NCBI GenBank assembly: GCA_965153455.1
Contig: OZ234494.1
Location: forward strand, 18,724,001 to 18,788,000
From: Sphagnum compactum
Lineage: Eukaryota; Bryophyta; Sphagnopsida; Sphagnales
DNA length: 64,000 bases
Direction: 5' to 3'
Positions within the stretch are counted from its first letter, which is position 1. The number at the start of each line of letters is the position of its first letter. This document shows, piece after piece, positions 48,395 through 62,000 of the stretch. The position numbers were made by a program, and so were the translations under genes. Under the pieces are notes generated by a model, which had not been told where the DNA came from, made no database searches, and saw only the letters and a program-made list of their open reading frames with translations.

Positions 48395-48436
48395 ATACCC
48401 ACCCAACACCGGTCTGCACCAGTGTTGGGTGGGTAT
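48395..48436. repeat. 15-bp perfect inverted repeat (hairpin)
   Basis: The arms 48395-48409 (ATACCCACCCAACAC) and 48422-48436 are exact reverse complements around a 12-nt loop. It follows the minisatellite by about 55 bp. No T run follows, and in a plant nuclear genome it is more likely a repeat-element end than a terminator. Confidence 0.85.
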
Positions 48437-51400
48437 CAGAATCCAATAGTTTTCTCAGATGAGTTTCACCCCCAGTTTTGGATTTGCCTTACCTGCTGCA
48501 ACCTTTCATCACTCCGGGCTCATTTTCTTCTTGAAATCAAGTCTTGCAAAATCTTGTAAAACTGATACCCAGTTTCATTACGGAGTCAAACTAGAGCCTA
48601 AAGAGAAGGTGACTTTACAGATAATTTTTTATTGTAAAGAACTTTTGAATTTTTATTTTTTTTCTCTCCATGATGGCCTATATGGGGTTGCCTTATATCA
48701 CGAACATTGCATCAGCCCACGGCACTCACTCCATGTGTGCACGGGTGTATATGGTGCCCATGCAACACACAAATAGGGGATCGTTGTGTGCGAAAGTTGG
48801 TGGAAATGTCGTGGGGAGTTTTTAAGAAGTTCTTTATGTAAGTAAAGAATCTATGGTACATGTCTTCCCAATTTTTTCTCCATTTATTGCTCAAATTTTA
48901 TCCGCATATGTTTTGGCACATTATTTTTTCCTCTTGTTGTTTTTGGACTTCCCTTGTGTAGTACCTCACATGTGTTCTTTAAATCTACCGTGCATTCTTA
49001 ATGCATGTTCCCTATGTTGTTCTCATAGTTCTCATGTGTCCTATACATGTGTTCCTTTTAAATTTATCCCATATGCTTTGCTTTGGGAAATAGTTCTCTA
49101 TGCATCTCTCATGTTGTTCCCAATGGCTCCTCATTTTATCACTATTCCTTGCCAAAAGCCCTTTCCTCTTTTATAATTAATAATTATGTTATCTTGAGAG
49201 TGTCCGAGATTTGGAAACTTATGTGGAGTTCATCATGTCTTGAACAAAATAAGTTTTCTCCGACCATAAAAGCAAGGGGTCGTTAGCAAAAGAAATCACA
49301 TAAGGTACTCTACCACCCCGTTAATTATGAGAACCTTGGAAGACTTAGATATGCTTATGAAACTCTCACCTCTTTCGCTACATAAGAAAGGTATGGTTTT
49401 ACAAATTGAACAATTATTAAGGTTTGTAAAAGGGCTCGGTTTATAACAAAGTTACAATGCATTATATGACAAAGTTATAATGTTCTCAAAGATTGTGCTA
49501 GACTTGAGTGTGAGACAAGAGTAAGGTCCCATGGTGGTGGTGGTCCATTCATCCGCAAAACACTCAAAATTTGCCAAGTAGCCTACTTCATGCTTTACTA
49601 CAACACAACCCCGGATTGATTGAGAGCATTGCAACCACCGATTTCCATAGCTTCATCATACCTTACAAAAGACTTTTTCTATTCTTTTCTATTCTTTTCT
49701 TTTCTTTTTTCTTTTGGGGTCCCTTCTTTTTTTAAGAAAATAACTTTTAAAGTATGTGGTGGTCCTAATGAAGAATATGCTCTTTTGGAGTAAAAAGTTT
49801 TCTGCTTTTCCATGTTCAACCAAAAAAAAGAAAGAAAAAAAAAAGGGCGGGGAAAGAGAGAAAAATGCATGTGTTTGCTAGTGCAACAACAAACACTTTG
49901 CGTGTCAAGCAAACTCCCAAGAACAAAAAGACAAAAAATAATAAAAGTGAAACAAATTATCACTTTGTTTTTGGCAATCTCACAATTTACCATTGCCCTT
50001 TTTCATCTTAATTAGTTGGTCTCGGAACTTCGAATTGTTTAACAAAAAAATTCCAATTTAACCTTTTGATTCTGATTCTATCACAATATTTTTTTTCAAA
50101 ATTCAATAACCTTGGGGCCCCCATTCGATCTGGGTTTGATGCTATGTACACACTACATACTCCCCAACACTATAGAATGTTTGGGTAAGCATAAGGTTTT
50201 ATGATAAATTAACAAGGGGTTATATACTTAACTATATCAACTTTTTTTTTTTTAAAATCAACTTGCCTACCTAATGAACTTCATTTTTCAAGAATTTTTT
50301 TTCAATAATTTTGATTTTGATTTTGTATCTAATAAAAGACTAATTCAACGATCCAATTCTTGACTTAATTTTGATGCATGTTTTTTTTAATTGTTGAAAG
50401 CGGGGTATCAAAGGGTGTTAACTTGAGTCTAAGTCCCAAGAACCTGCACTTGAACCCTTAGATTTAATACTACGAACGAGATATCCTCACACAACATTGG
50501 TTCAAAACAATAGGCTAGTAGTAGGAATTTTTTCGTGAAGTCCTCTCATAAAATGAACATGTGATGAACATTCTTCAAAACTAGATGAAAATTACATCAT
50601 TCCTCAAAACCAAATGAAAATTACATCATCCATAATCTTGAGAATTATCTTGAAGTACAAGATTAGGTCCCAAGTAAGAAGTTTGAGCAGAAGGCCACCT
50701 AAGAACCCAAACCCTAGGGGAGCCTTACAAGTGTATTTTGGGTACCCTCACTAGCCATAAAGCACTTGGAGAAAATTTGTAAGTGTATCTGGAGGGCACC
50801 TTATATCCATGAATTTCCCTCCTAGAAATCGAGAAGGATATTATGTCTACTTCTCGAGGGTGAGAGGGTAATTATGCCTACTTATAGGTGTAAGAACCCT
50901 CCCACTATTGAGGAGTAGGTGTAAGTACCTTCCCATATCTGTATAGGTTTGGTTCATGGTAAGGTTTGTCTCGTGCTTTACAATAGGCAAAGCCCATGGG
51001 TGAGGGACATTCCCAAAATGTGAGGTTGGACTCAACTATGGCCTTGTCCTAGGCACCTTATTTTTAAAATGCTCCCACCTTAAGGCTTTATCTTACATTA
51101 AAGTGTCATGCTTAGATGTTGGCTTGTCAAAGTAACTTCCAATAGGTGGAAATTACCCACCAACTTACCCCTCTTTCTCTCTTTTCTCTTTTTTTTTAAT
51201 TTAAAAAAAAATTCTTCAAAAATCCAAAATTCACTACAAAATTCACTACCTCTTGAACACAAGACAAATTTCTAACACCCAAAAAAAAAAAAAAGGAAAA
51301 TCCTACAACATGTAGTAGAAACCAAGCTCACAAAGCAAAAATCCTATTATTCTCTAATTTTTCTTATGTTGAATACACTTGCACAAATGGGATTTATATA

Positions 51401-54400
51401 GAAAGAATTGTGGATCAAACCTTTCAATGTTCACTTGTTTGGATTTCATTCACCCAAATCAAAATCCCAGCAAGAAGAACTATTAAAATCAACATCACAA
51501 AATCTTACAAATTTTCAAAGGATTTTTGCAAGTGAACCCCAAGAACCAATGCTCCCATAATTAACCTTCATTCAACCATCATAATAATCTTGCAAAAATT
51601 CTCCACCCCATGGCATCATTGTTCTCTCAACAATTCAACTTTAAACCTTAGACATTTTCATGAAATCCAAAAAAAATCTTCATTTGTCATCCTATCCACA
51701 TTATTATCTAAACCTTTATTATGCATGTGTTACAACAAATAAGGAAACATTTGCATACTGGAAATCTAGTCTCAACAACCTACTATTAACACTTGTGCGT
51801 CTATTCACAACATCAACAAAAATCAAATGAAGAGCCCATGAATGCCTATAGTTAACAAAATGAAGATGAAGCAAAATCAAGGTTGATCAACTACTCTTGG
51901 TGGTGTTAATGTAAAAACAGATCTTGAATTCACAACATATGTAATACTAATAAAACAATTGTGAAAATCGATAAATTTGTAGCCAAAAAAAATGTTTCAA
52001 ATGTTGATTTGATAGTTTCAAGTGATGGTTGAAGAAAGCTGGCATCCAACATATCCTTGTGCTTGGGAAGTTTTTTTTTTCAAACATGTTATTCCAAAAA
52101 ATATTTTTAAAATCAATGGCAGATTCACTCACATTTGGTACATGTAACACATGTACTCACCATATAGAATCCCTTGGATTATTAATAGAAAAAACATTCG
52201 ACCAATCAAAAATAAGGAACAATTATCAAATCATATTTATTACATTTTTTCTACCTAATGTTATATTTTGTTGTGCATTTTACTTGCCTTAACACATTGT
52301 GCAAAAATGTTGGGTCAAAATCATTTTGCTAAGTCAAATTAGCATGTTCTGATTTTTTCATCCAATTTAATTTGTAGGGTCACATGTTGAACATCGGTGG
52401 AATTCCTTTTAAAGGTGAAAAAATTGTACTAAACAAGGATTAATTCATGTTAGTTTTAATGGAGCCTCTAGTTCAACCCAACAAGGTGAGGCCAAATGTG
52501 ATCAAAGAACTAAAATTAGCAAAATCCTAACTTTACCTAACATTAACAATTTAATACAAATAATTATAGAATGGAGAAGGCTTACCAATTAGGTTTACAA
52601 AATTGGCACTTGTGTTGAATGGTCAATTCAACATGAAAATTAATAGATTAAAAAGGAAAATAAAGTTTAATGAATGTTAATGTAGTCTTTAAGAAAATGT
52701 ATTGAAAGAATTTCACGACTTCCAAATCTTAAGAAAGAAAAACAAAATGTAAAAACTTACCTAGTTTTTTTAGTGTATCTAAAGGATGCTTTAGTACACA
52801 ATGAAAAAAATTAACAAGGTGAAAGCACATTAAAATGGAGTATATAGTCTTGTCATAGCTTGTTGGATTATCAATCATGGGCCATGGAACAAAATATAAA
52901 TGAATAATATGTGAAAAGGATTCAACAAAATAATATTACATGTGATATGATCACATTTGATGAATTTGATGAATAGATTTTGAGTTACCATAACATATTG
53001 GACTTTTGAAATGCTAAAAACTTTACATCACACTCCATATCATATGATTATGGACTCATTATATTTCCTAAAATGCTTAGTTGAGTGATTATATTTTACA
53101 TAGTAAGTAATGGGATGCCATTGACACAAAGGAAAACTATTTTGAAATATTTTGAAAACCATGAATTGAGATATAATATAATGAAATAAGGATTTTTTAC
53201 TAAAAAATTATTCATTTTAATTAATAATTCAAATTTTTTTAAAATGTAATTTTTGATATAATTATCTACAATTGATAAAGTTTTTAAAAAAATTAAAAAT
53301 TGTTTAATTTTGCCATATGACTTGTGCAATATAATATATTATCTTATAATGTAAAATGCACTTTTATTTTAACACTAGTATGGACTTCACATATGTCAAA
53401 AAGTATTTCACCTTAGTGTGTTTTCACCCCTTTATAGAAATGGTTATTGCACTTTCATAAAATTTGTCAAATTTTCTCATTTTTTCTCATGATATTTGGC
53501 TAATATTCAATGGGTACAACATGAATTTTTTATTAAAAATTTGACACTGGTTTTTATGTTGTATAAAGGCCCATTCAAGTTTTATGGAAGTTCATGGCTC
53601 CTTCAAAAGGGTTCCATGTCCCATTCTTGAAAGATGAGAAAGAATAACATGTTATTATAATCAAAGGGTTTCTAAGTTTTAGAAAAGAATAAATGCTTGG
53701 GCTTTTAGGTCCTTAAAAAATAATAAGAACTTAGTGTGATAATCTAAAGGTTTTCAAATCCTTTGATATATGTTAAAACCTCAAAATGGGACCATTCCAA
53801 AAAAAGGCTCTTAGGATGGGGTGATAACCAAGTTAGTTTTCACCCTTAGTTTTTTTCATTGTAAAACACAAGGTGAATGTTCTGATGAACTTAAACATAT
53901 GTAAATCATGGGACATAAGAGAGGAGAGATGTTATGCCTATTCTTTAATAGTGGGAAAATCTTATGTCATTCAAAGATCCCTGCGACTCTTAAGTAGAGA
54001 TAAGACTTATTGTATTTTCCTTAAACAAACATATGTTCCTTCTCACTTTTAAGGAGTGTAGAGTTTAAAACCTCTCCTATTTTCTAGGAGGGATATTCAC
54101 AAATATAATATGTTTTTCTCTAAATGTTTGGTGGGGTGAAAGGAAAAGGCAATAAGTTAGTTTGTAGGTCTAAAATCCTACCATGTTTAAAGAGTAAACA
54201 ATATAACATTATTATTTTTCTAGGAGGTCCTTTATTCACAAGTATGAGGGGCATTCTAAATACAAAAAAATAAATTCGTGGAATGATTTAAAGGTAAGGT
54301 AAAACCATAAGTCCATAGGCCTTACCCATCATAAAGCACAAGGTGAACATTATCATAAACTTAGACATATGCAAATACCTAACTTCTTTTATTCTCTATG

Positions 54401-57400
54401 TATTTGGATGTCACATTACAATATGTAATTTTTCATTGTTCCCTATGTGGGCATTACAATTTTCAAAAAGTTCACCTATCCTTTCTATGAGCTTTATGAT
54501 TTTCAAAAAAACATGTTTCCTAGTCTTCTCATTGCTATGCCATCAAATGGCCTATGAACTTTGTGCATGGTAAAACTTGCGGCCTTGCTTATCACATAAA
54601 TCACAAGGTGTAGAGAAAAAGGGTTCTTACATCTAGTCATTAAAAGGATGATGGATTTAAAACCTATAAGTAAACATACTTTTCTTCACTTTCTTAAGGA
54701 ATATGCATAAGATTATTTATCTTTTATAAGGAGGAGTCTTACACCTATAAGTAAGCATAATTTCTTTCTTATTTTCAATAGTTATAGACTTAAGATCCCT
54801 CTTCTCCTTTTATAGAATGTCCATCTATTTATGAAGGAAGGTTGTTTGTTTCTTTTGGTTGTCATGATGAAATTTATCAAATTTCCATGCCTTTTGTTAT
54901 GTTTGTAATATTGAGATGGTTTTGCAATGGTTAAACCTATGATTCATAAATTATTGGATACATAACAAAATTTTATTAGAATTTGAATAAAATAAAAACT
55001 AAATGTTTTAAGGAAATTAAAGCACATTCTTGGTATTGCTTGAAAGCCTATTATGAGCAAGACTTATTGATTTTGTAAAAATACTTTAAGGTGTGACAAG
55101 GTGTAAGTACAATTGGGTGGACCAAACAACTTCAAGGAATGGTCAAGGAACAAAAATTGGCCAATTAATATTCCTGGGTTGTTTTCTTTAATTTTTTTCA
55201 CAATTATATATATACTTTTCTCATGTTTATTTATTGCATGCCAAAGTATATGGCTTGAAGTTTTCATTATAATAAAAAAGGTGGAAATTGTTACAAATTT
55301 GTATCCCTATTGATGTGGCCCTTTTAGGAATCAAGTTTCTAAACTTTGGAAATTCATAACTAAATTATACCTATTCAAATAATTACCCAATAAAAATATC
55401 AAATAAAATACCATCTAAAGTACCTTAGAAAATTATTTCCATTAAAAAAAAAACCCCCAAAGCTTGTTTAAAAAATGTTCCTAATTAAAAAGTTCAAGGA
55501 AAACAATGATTATAACATTCTTGAAACTTTGTGTGAATGTAATGAATAGGAACATCAAAATTCAAAATATTTTTGACATTGTTAAAGTTTCAAAATCTAT
55601 AACCTAGTTAATGTATTCAACAAAAGAATTTACTGAAAACCTTTCTTTACGTGTTTTTTATATTTTTCCAAAGTTTGATGGGTTTTAGAAAAATGAAAAT
55701 GTGACGTTCCTAATGGTATCACCCAATTGTACTTACACTAGACATATATTGAATTTTGAGTAATATTTATCACAAAAAATTCAGCTAAATTGAAAAACCT
55801 GGTTTTGGAAGGTTAAATTAAAAGCCATTCATACCTAGTGTTATGTCATCGTTAAATTTGTATTACAAAACAAGATTCTTTTGAACATTCACATATGCAA
55901 TGTTACTTGACACACAAAATGACGTGACAACCTTATTGGCATGTAATGTTAATACATTGTTAATTCAAAGATAAGCTAACATAAAATCTTCAACAAAACA
56001 TAGATCTTAGGAAAAAAATGCAATGTTATGTAAAATTGCTAAAAATGGATGCATAAATCAATCGTAAATTCACATTCTATTCTTTTATTCATGCATTCAT
56101 TGCAAAAAAATTCTATGCAAAAAGCAAACAATATAACTTATTTACATCTATGCACAAAGGAGGTGTGTTTTGCAAAGAACCCTATAGCAAACCTCACAAA
56201 ATGATAATAGATTAGTGCTCATGATAGTAGAAAAAACAATGTTTGTAACAATAGAAACAAAGGTACCTAGTAATAATTAAAAGAATGTTTATAGCAAAGA
56301 AATGTTCGATCCATGAAATTTTTTGGCAACACATCATCTTACATTAACAATATTCAAAAATTGCAAAACCATAAGTCTCCAAGCCCTACCCTATTTGTAT
56401 AATTTACAACTTCTTTTATTCTTGAAACCTACAAAAACACACAATGCACAAAAATCCATTTAAAATTGAGGGAAAAAAAAATAAAATCATTGAAATTCAT
56501 TTTGTTCAAGACCACATCCCAACTTCAAAGGAGGTCCATCCAACAAAAAGAAGATCAACAAGGGCAAGAGAAAACAAAATTCAAAAATTCATAGACATAA
56601 GAGAATTCACTCCAAGAAACCTCACTAGCCCAATTGGGAATATGGGAAGATTGTCACATTAGATCAAGCAAAGAAAGATCACTTCTTTACATTGGAACAA
56701 GTGGATTTTGAGGACCAATTCCAAATTGCAATTAAGAAAAGTTATTGTCTTTGTAATGAAAGCAAGGTGTTCACCACATGTAAGGAATGGGCATGTGTGC
56801 AAAGATAAATGGGAAACATTGAGCGGTGACTTCAAGAAAACTTATGATTACATGGCTAGAATTGGCCATAATGAAGAATACTAGTTCATGAGTCCTTTTA
56901 AGATCAAACAACATTACATTTGCCGTGTCAATTTGAGCGAGGATTACACAATATGATGGAAAAACTCCTTGACAACAAACTAATTTATGAATCTCCTCAT
57001 GTCCAAGACCTGTTGTATGATTTGTTTTACAAAGTTTACAAACCAACAAAACCAATGACAAGTATTACAACAATTTGTTTTAAAAACACATATAAATATT
57101 GTTATCGTGTGAATCGACAATGTCAACCTTTAACAATAGCAAAGATAAATTGAGATTCCAAGCAACTTTTATTGTTAGGTCTGAATGTCAACATTTTAAA
57201 TTAATGGGTTAATTTAAGGTTAAATTAGTATTAATAGTTGGATGACGATAAACTTAGTGCTAACAAGATTAACATTTAAAAACTAAACACCAGATATGAA
57301 TAGTCGTTTAATATACATAACAAGTTCCTCTTGACGCATACCTTACCTTAAGGTCAGTTTCGTCATTAAATAATCCTCAAAATAATGAAATGAATTTTTG

Positions 57401-57799
57401 TGAAAATACGAAGTTATCGCGTTGAAAATCATCCTAATTATCATAGGTTAAATCACTCTAAATAATTTCCCTACACTACACTCATGTGACAAAATCATAA
57501 TAGATCATGGAAAATTCAGTCATTTCAAAAAAAATAAAATGAATTACTCTTTTTTGAAAAAAAATAAATTATTTGTTTTGTCAATGTGAAAACTGACCCT
57601 AGGCTATGGTATAACTTACAAGGTGTTTTTCCAAAGAGTAGGAAATTTCTCGGAATCCTTAAAAGGGGGGGAAGGGTGGAATAATAAGTGTCCAGGGCTG
57701 GGTACTAATAAAGTGCCAAAGTAATAATAAAGAGGAAAACAGAGATTTGTTTAGGTTTTGACTTTTTGACCATTTACCTTTTTACCTAAATCCGTGAAA
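48437..57799. other. Long AT-rich intergenic region with dispersed repeats
   Basis: No gene is supported over 9.4 kb. Open frames are under about 110 codons, lie on both strands and are AT-driven. Recurring words show a decayed dispersed repeat: 50.86-51.10 kb (GGCTTTATCTTACAT), 53.86-53.91 kb and 54.33-54.38 kb (ACACAAGGTGAA(T/C)(G/A)TT-type blocks about 467 bp apart), and several 'AGGTGTAAG' and 'CCTATAAGTAA(G/A)CAT' words at 50.88-50.93, 54.66 and 54.75 kb. 49.85-50.0 kb is a purine-rich stretch. The rest holds nothing I can name. Confidence 0.5.
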
Positions 57800-57870
57800 A
57801 AGGAGCAGTAGGTAGTTACTAGGTAGGTAGTTGCTGCGCAAGGTCGCAATGGCGAAATCGGAAGAGCCCA

Positions 57871-57906
57871 AAAAAGAAAAGAAAAGAAAAGAAAAGAAAA
57901 GAAAAA
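57871..57906. repeat. (AAAAG)n microsatellite
   Basis: About seven AAAAG units, followed at 57913-57934 by three GGCTATA units. Confidence 0.9.
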
Positions 57907-59056
57907 CCAGTCGGCTATAGGCTATAGGCTATAGCCCTCCCTCCCTCCCCGCGGTAACCGCGCCATTCTTTCCCCCACCTGCGCGGTCGGCGCTAACACA
58001 AGTTCGCAGCATTCCACGGTCTGTCAGGAAGGCATCCTGAGCTGATGATTCCTTTCCTCTTCTTTGGCCTTTGCGCTTGCCCGCCCCGCCCCGCTCGCTC
58101 GCTCGCTCGCTCCCTCCCTCGTGCTCGCTCTGGCTCTCCTTTCTCCTTTTCTCTTCAGCGATGTAGTCCCCGAGCTCGGGGTTGCGCGGCCGTAGCTGGC
58201 CTGAGAGACAGCCGCAATTGAACGGCCTTTTCTTACTTCCTTACATTACTTACTTCTGTGTACTTGCGGGACGCCGGTAGCAGCATGACGTCCGACGTCA
58301 GATTTCATGATGTTGGGTCAGGGACTCGGAGTAGCAGGGAAGCCCTTGTTGGGTTTGTTGGATGTGGAACCAGATTCAAACCCTTGCTTTCTACTTTCTC
58401 TCGGAGCTCGTCTTGCACTTCCTGAACTTGTTTCTCTCCCTCCCTTCTCCTGATAGGTAGCCCGTGTTTGGGTCTCTGTGTGTGTGTGTGTGTTTCGTTT
58501 TGGGTTTCTTTGGTTTTGGTTGCTTTGTCTTCCCTTCTCCTTGGTCTTGATGATTCTGTGAGTTTTTCTGAGTTTTTTTTTTTTTTTGGGAGGGGTAGGG
58601 GGCGGAGGGCTTCCTGTTTTCTGTGTAGATTTTTGTTGTTTTTTTGGGTGTCGTGGTCTGGCTGGTGGAGAAGGTAAGCTCCCATGTCGAGAAGGCAAGT
58701 AGGGGAGTAGAGAATGCTGCAGCAGTAGTGGGAAGGGAGGTCACCGGGGGGAAGGCGGGCGGCAAGGAGCGGATCATGGCACACACTAGATTTGAAAGGG
58801 AAGAGACAGAAAAAGGGGATGACCACATGGGGAAGGACAGGGGGAGAGTTTTAGATTGCAATTCTGAGTAGGTCAAAGAGATTCGAGGGGTTGGATCATG
58901 ATGCTGGTGTACGGATCAGGATCGAAGTGAAAGCGAAAAAAATTGGTGGAGGGAGAAACAACAGCAGCAGCAGCCATACCTGGGAAGCTTGGATGAGAGA
59001 ACCCTAGTGTAGGATTGGATGTGGGAGCAGCTGCTGAGTGGGGTGGCTAGCTCACA
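57907..59056 (+). promoter_or_regulatory. GC-rich promoter and 5' UTR region of the GAUT gene
   Basis: GC content rises sharply at about 57.9 kb after 9 kb of AT-rich DNA. The region has CCTCCCTCCC, GCCCCGCCCCGCTCGCTCGC and CT tracts at 57.94-58.15 kb, and a TG microsatellite at 58476-58494. It ends at the GAUT ATG; an in-frame TAG lies nine bases before that ATG. An intron within the 5' UTR is possible but I could not fix one. A 173-codon open frame on the opposite strand (58826-58305) is Lys/Pro/Thr-rich low-complexity and is not called. Confidence 0.45.
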
Positions 59057-62000
59057 ATGCAGGTCCACATCTCACCCAGCATGAGACGGATCACTGTATC
59101 AACAACAACAGGATTCCTGGATCCTATGAAGATCAAAGGTGCAGCGAGATATCTGAGCTATCGATGCCTGTTCTGGACTATGCTTCTGCTTGTTTTCCTC
59201 CTCCCCTTTGTCTTCATCACTAGTGCTCTTGTCACTCTTGAGGGTGCCAACAAATGCTCATCTCTTGGTATGTGCTCTGCCCCCCACACTCCTTACTCAA
59301 TTGTTGTCTGATGGAATCAGAAATCCTCAAGACTTGGACCACAGATAGCAATGGGCATTGTGGACACCGGAATTGCTTTTTAGTATGGGCATAGAACTAC
59401 TGTCATTTGCAATTCTCAGGACTTTCTGAGGATGTGGAGTTTCTTGGGAAATTCTTGTGCTTTCTGAATTTCTGAAGGACCTGATTCTTTTTGAGCTTTT
59501 TTGAGGATCTCTGACTGAGTGTCATGGAATCACTGATTTTTTTGGAGCTTTTTTTTGGCTCTCCCTAAGTGTCATGCAATTGACCTGATAAACAACAAGT
59601 CTACCTGATCTGAATTGAAAGAGATGGCTTTTGTTTGTTGAGAAAGAATTCTGATTCAGAACTTGCAAAGTTTGTTTCTCCAGGTTGTTTTGGACGGAAA
59701 ATTGGACCAAGATTAATATGGAAAAGACATACAGCACCACCAGTAAGTGGAAACTGAAAACCTTGGAAATTTATGATGCTATCTCAGGTTCCATAATTTC
59801 CAAGGGTTTTACATTTTGACAGCATCCCAGATCTTTCGGCATAAACAAAAACAAATGGAATTGACCTGAAATTTTGGAACTGGAAAAATGGTGCAGAAGG
59901 TGCCTGATCGATATTCAGTGTTGCTGGGATCCACGATTCAGACTGCAGCTGAGCTACCTGAATCTATTGAGGCTTTGGTGGAGGAGGCACGGATGAAGCA
60001 GTATGACATGCCGACCCTATTGATGCAATTGAAGGGCATGGTGTGTGCAATTGTTGCCTCCTCCCTTCCACCCACCCTTGTGCCAACTGTCATAGGTTAT
60101 AGAAAGCCTTTGCATGAGTGCATGACACATGCCTTTGCCGCTGAATCCATGGGTGAAGAAAAAGGTTACATTGTTTGTCCACACATCTGTATTGGAGTTT
60201 TGTAACTTAGTGGAAGCTGTGGCAGGTGGAGGCAAATGAGGAGCGAGTGCGTGCAGCAAAGCTACAGGAAGCTCTGTACCGGCACTATGCCAGCAGTGGG
60301 GTGCCAAAGGGTCTCCATTGCTTAGCCCTGAAGCTCACAGTTGAGTACTCAAGTAATGCTCGTGCCCGCCAGGATTTGCCCTCACCGGACCTTGCTCCTC
60401 GCCTCACTGACCTGGCACTACACCACCTAGTCCTTGCTACAGATAATGTTCTAGCTGCCTCTGTGGTAGTGGCCTCCACTGTCCACAATGCAGCAGACCC
60501 GGAGAAGATAGTTTTCCATGTTATCACAGACAAGAAGACATATGCTGCAATGCATGCATGGTTCTCGTTAAACCCTTTGTCTCCAGCTATTGTGGAGGTG
60601 AAAGGTGTCCACCAATTTGATTGGTTGACTCGGGACAATGTCCCTGTCCTGCAGGCTATGGAAACTTCGCAGGACATGAAGTGGTATTACCATGGTGATC
60701 ATACAGCAGGCACCAATATCAGTCAGTACTCGCCCACTATCTTGGCTGCCTATCTGCAGGCACGATCACCAAAATACATCTCCATCATGAACCACCTCCG
60801 CATCTACTTACCGGAGGTTTGTCTATCAACTCTACTGCAAGCGTCCTTTGTGGTCCTCTGTGCCAAGGATGCACAGCAAGAGATTTACTTCTGGGGATCT
60901 GGAGGCTCTAGTGAGATGTGACATTGATTTGTGAGACTGGCTCTGCAATGCTGCAATAGATACACCAGAATTCCTGCTGTTTCTAAAGACCATTTTGCAA
61001 TCTCTGGTGAGGGGGTTCTCAGAGGTTCTTAAGCACATCTCTGTATATACTCCTTCTCTGAGCTTCCCCACTTTCAGAGAGCTGTTTGCCTTCTTCAAGT
61101 AGCTGGTTTTGATTTCATCAAATGAGGCATGTGCATTTTGAGTGTGAACTATATAAGACTTTGTTTCTGGCTGACAGATCTTTGCTGCATTGGCATCATG
61201 TGGCAGCTTTTCCCCGAATTGGAGAAGGTGGTGTTTCTTGATGATGATGTAGTAGTGCAAAAGGACCTAAGTCCATTGTGGGATATGGATCTCCATGGCA
61301 AAGTGAATGGGGCAGTGGAGACTTGCCATGGTGATGATGCGTGGGTGATGTCAAAGACATTCAAAAATTACTTCAATTTTTCACACCCAATTATTGCCAA
61401 GACTTTTGATCCTGATAAGTGTGCCTGGGCTTATGGCATGAATGTGTTTGACTTACACGCATGGCGCCAAGCAGATATTACTGGTGTTTATCACTACTGG
61501 CAGAAACAGGTATTTTTTTGTACCACTTTAAGCTCTGTAAGTCCACAGATTTTGTCACTGACACTCTCAAATATGGTTCTATGCTGTCATTTATTTACAC
61601 AAACTGACAATCCAGGCTCCGTTCTGTATTGAAGCTGCTATGTTGACCTTCTGGTTAACCCAGGGTCAGCCAAGCACATCATTAGTTCTGAACCCTCGTC
61701 GAGGGACACTGGGAATTGGCAGCTGTAGGTGTAGATGCAAGCTTTTGTTTACATTTTGAGTTGTAGGTTCTTTGCACAGGTAGGATCACCAACCCTGTTG
61801 TGTAAGTATGCTACATAGTGCTTGAGGCCTCACTAGCACCTGATCCCAGACTAGAAAAACCACCTCTACAAAGCAGATAAAACTGTTAATGGAAGGGACT
61901 GCTCTGTTTTACTGACTCTGACACTTCAAAGCGCTATGGGTGCCTTGAGAGGAGAGTAATTCTAGGGTGATTTTACTCTGCAGATGTGCAGGAAAATGGA

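Noticed and set aside
48395-48436. Rho-independent-style terminator
   Set aside because: Strong hairpin but no T run, and this is plant nuclear DNA where such terminators are not used by Pol II genes.
58305-58876. Open frames of 126-173 codons antisense to the GAUT leader
   Set aside because: Composition is Lys/Pro/Thr low-complexity, produced by the GC/CT-rich promoter tracts; three overlapping frames are open at once.
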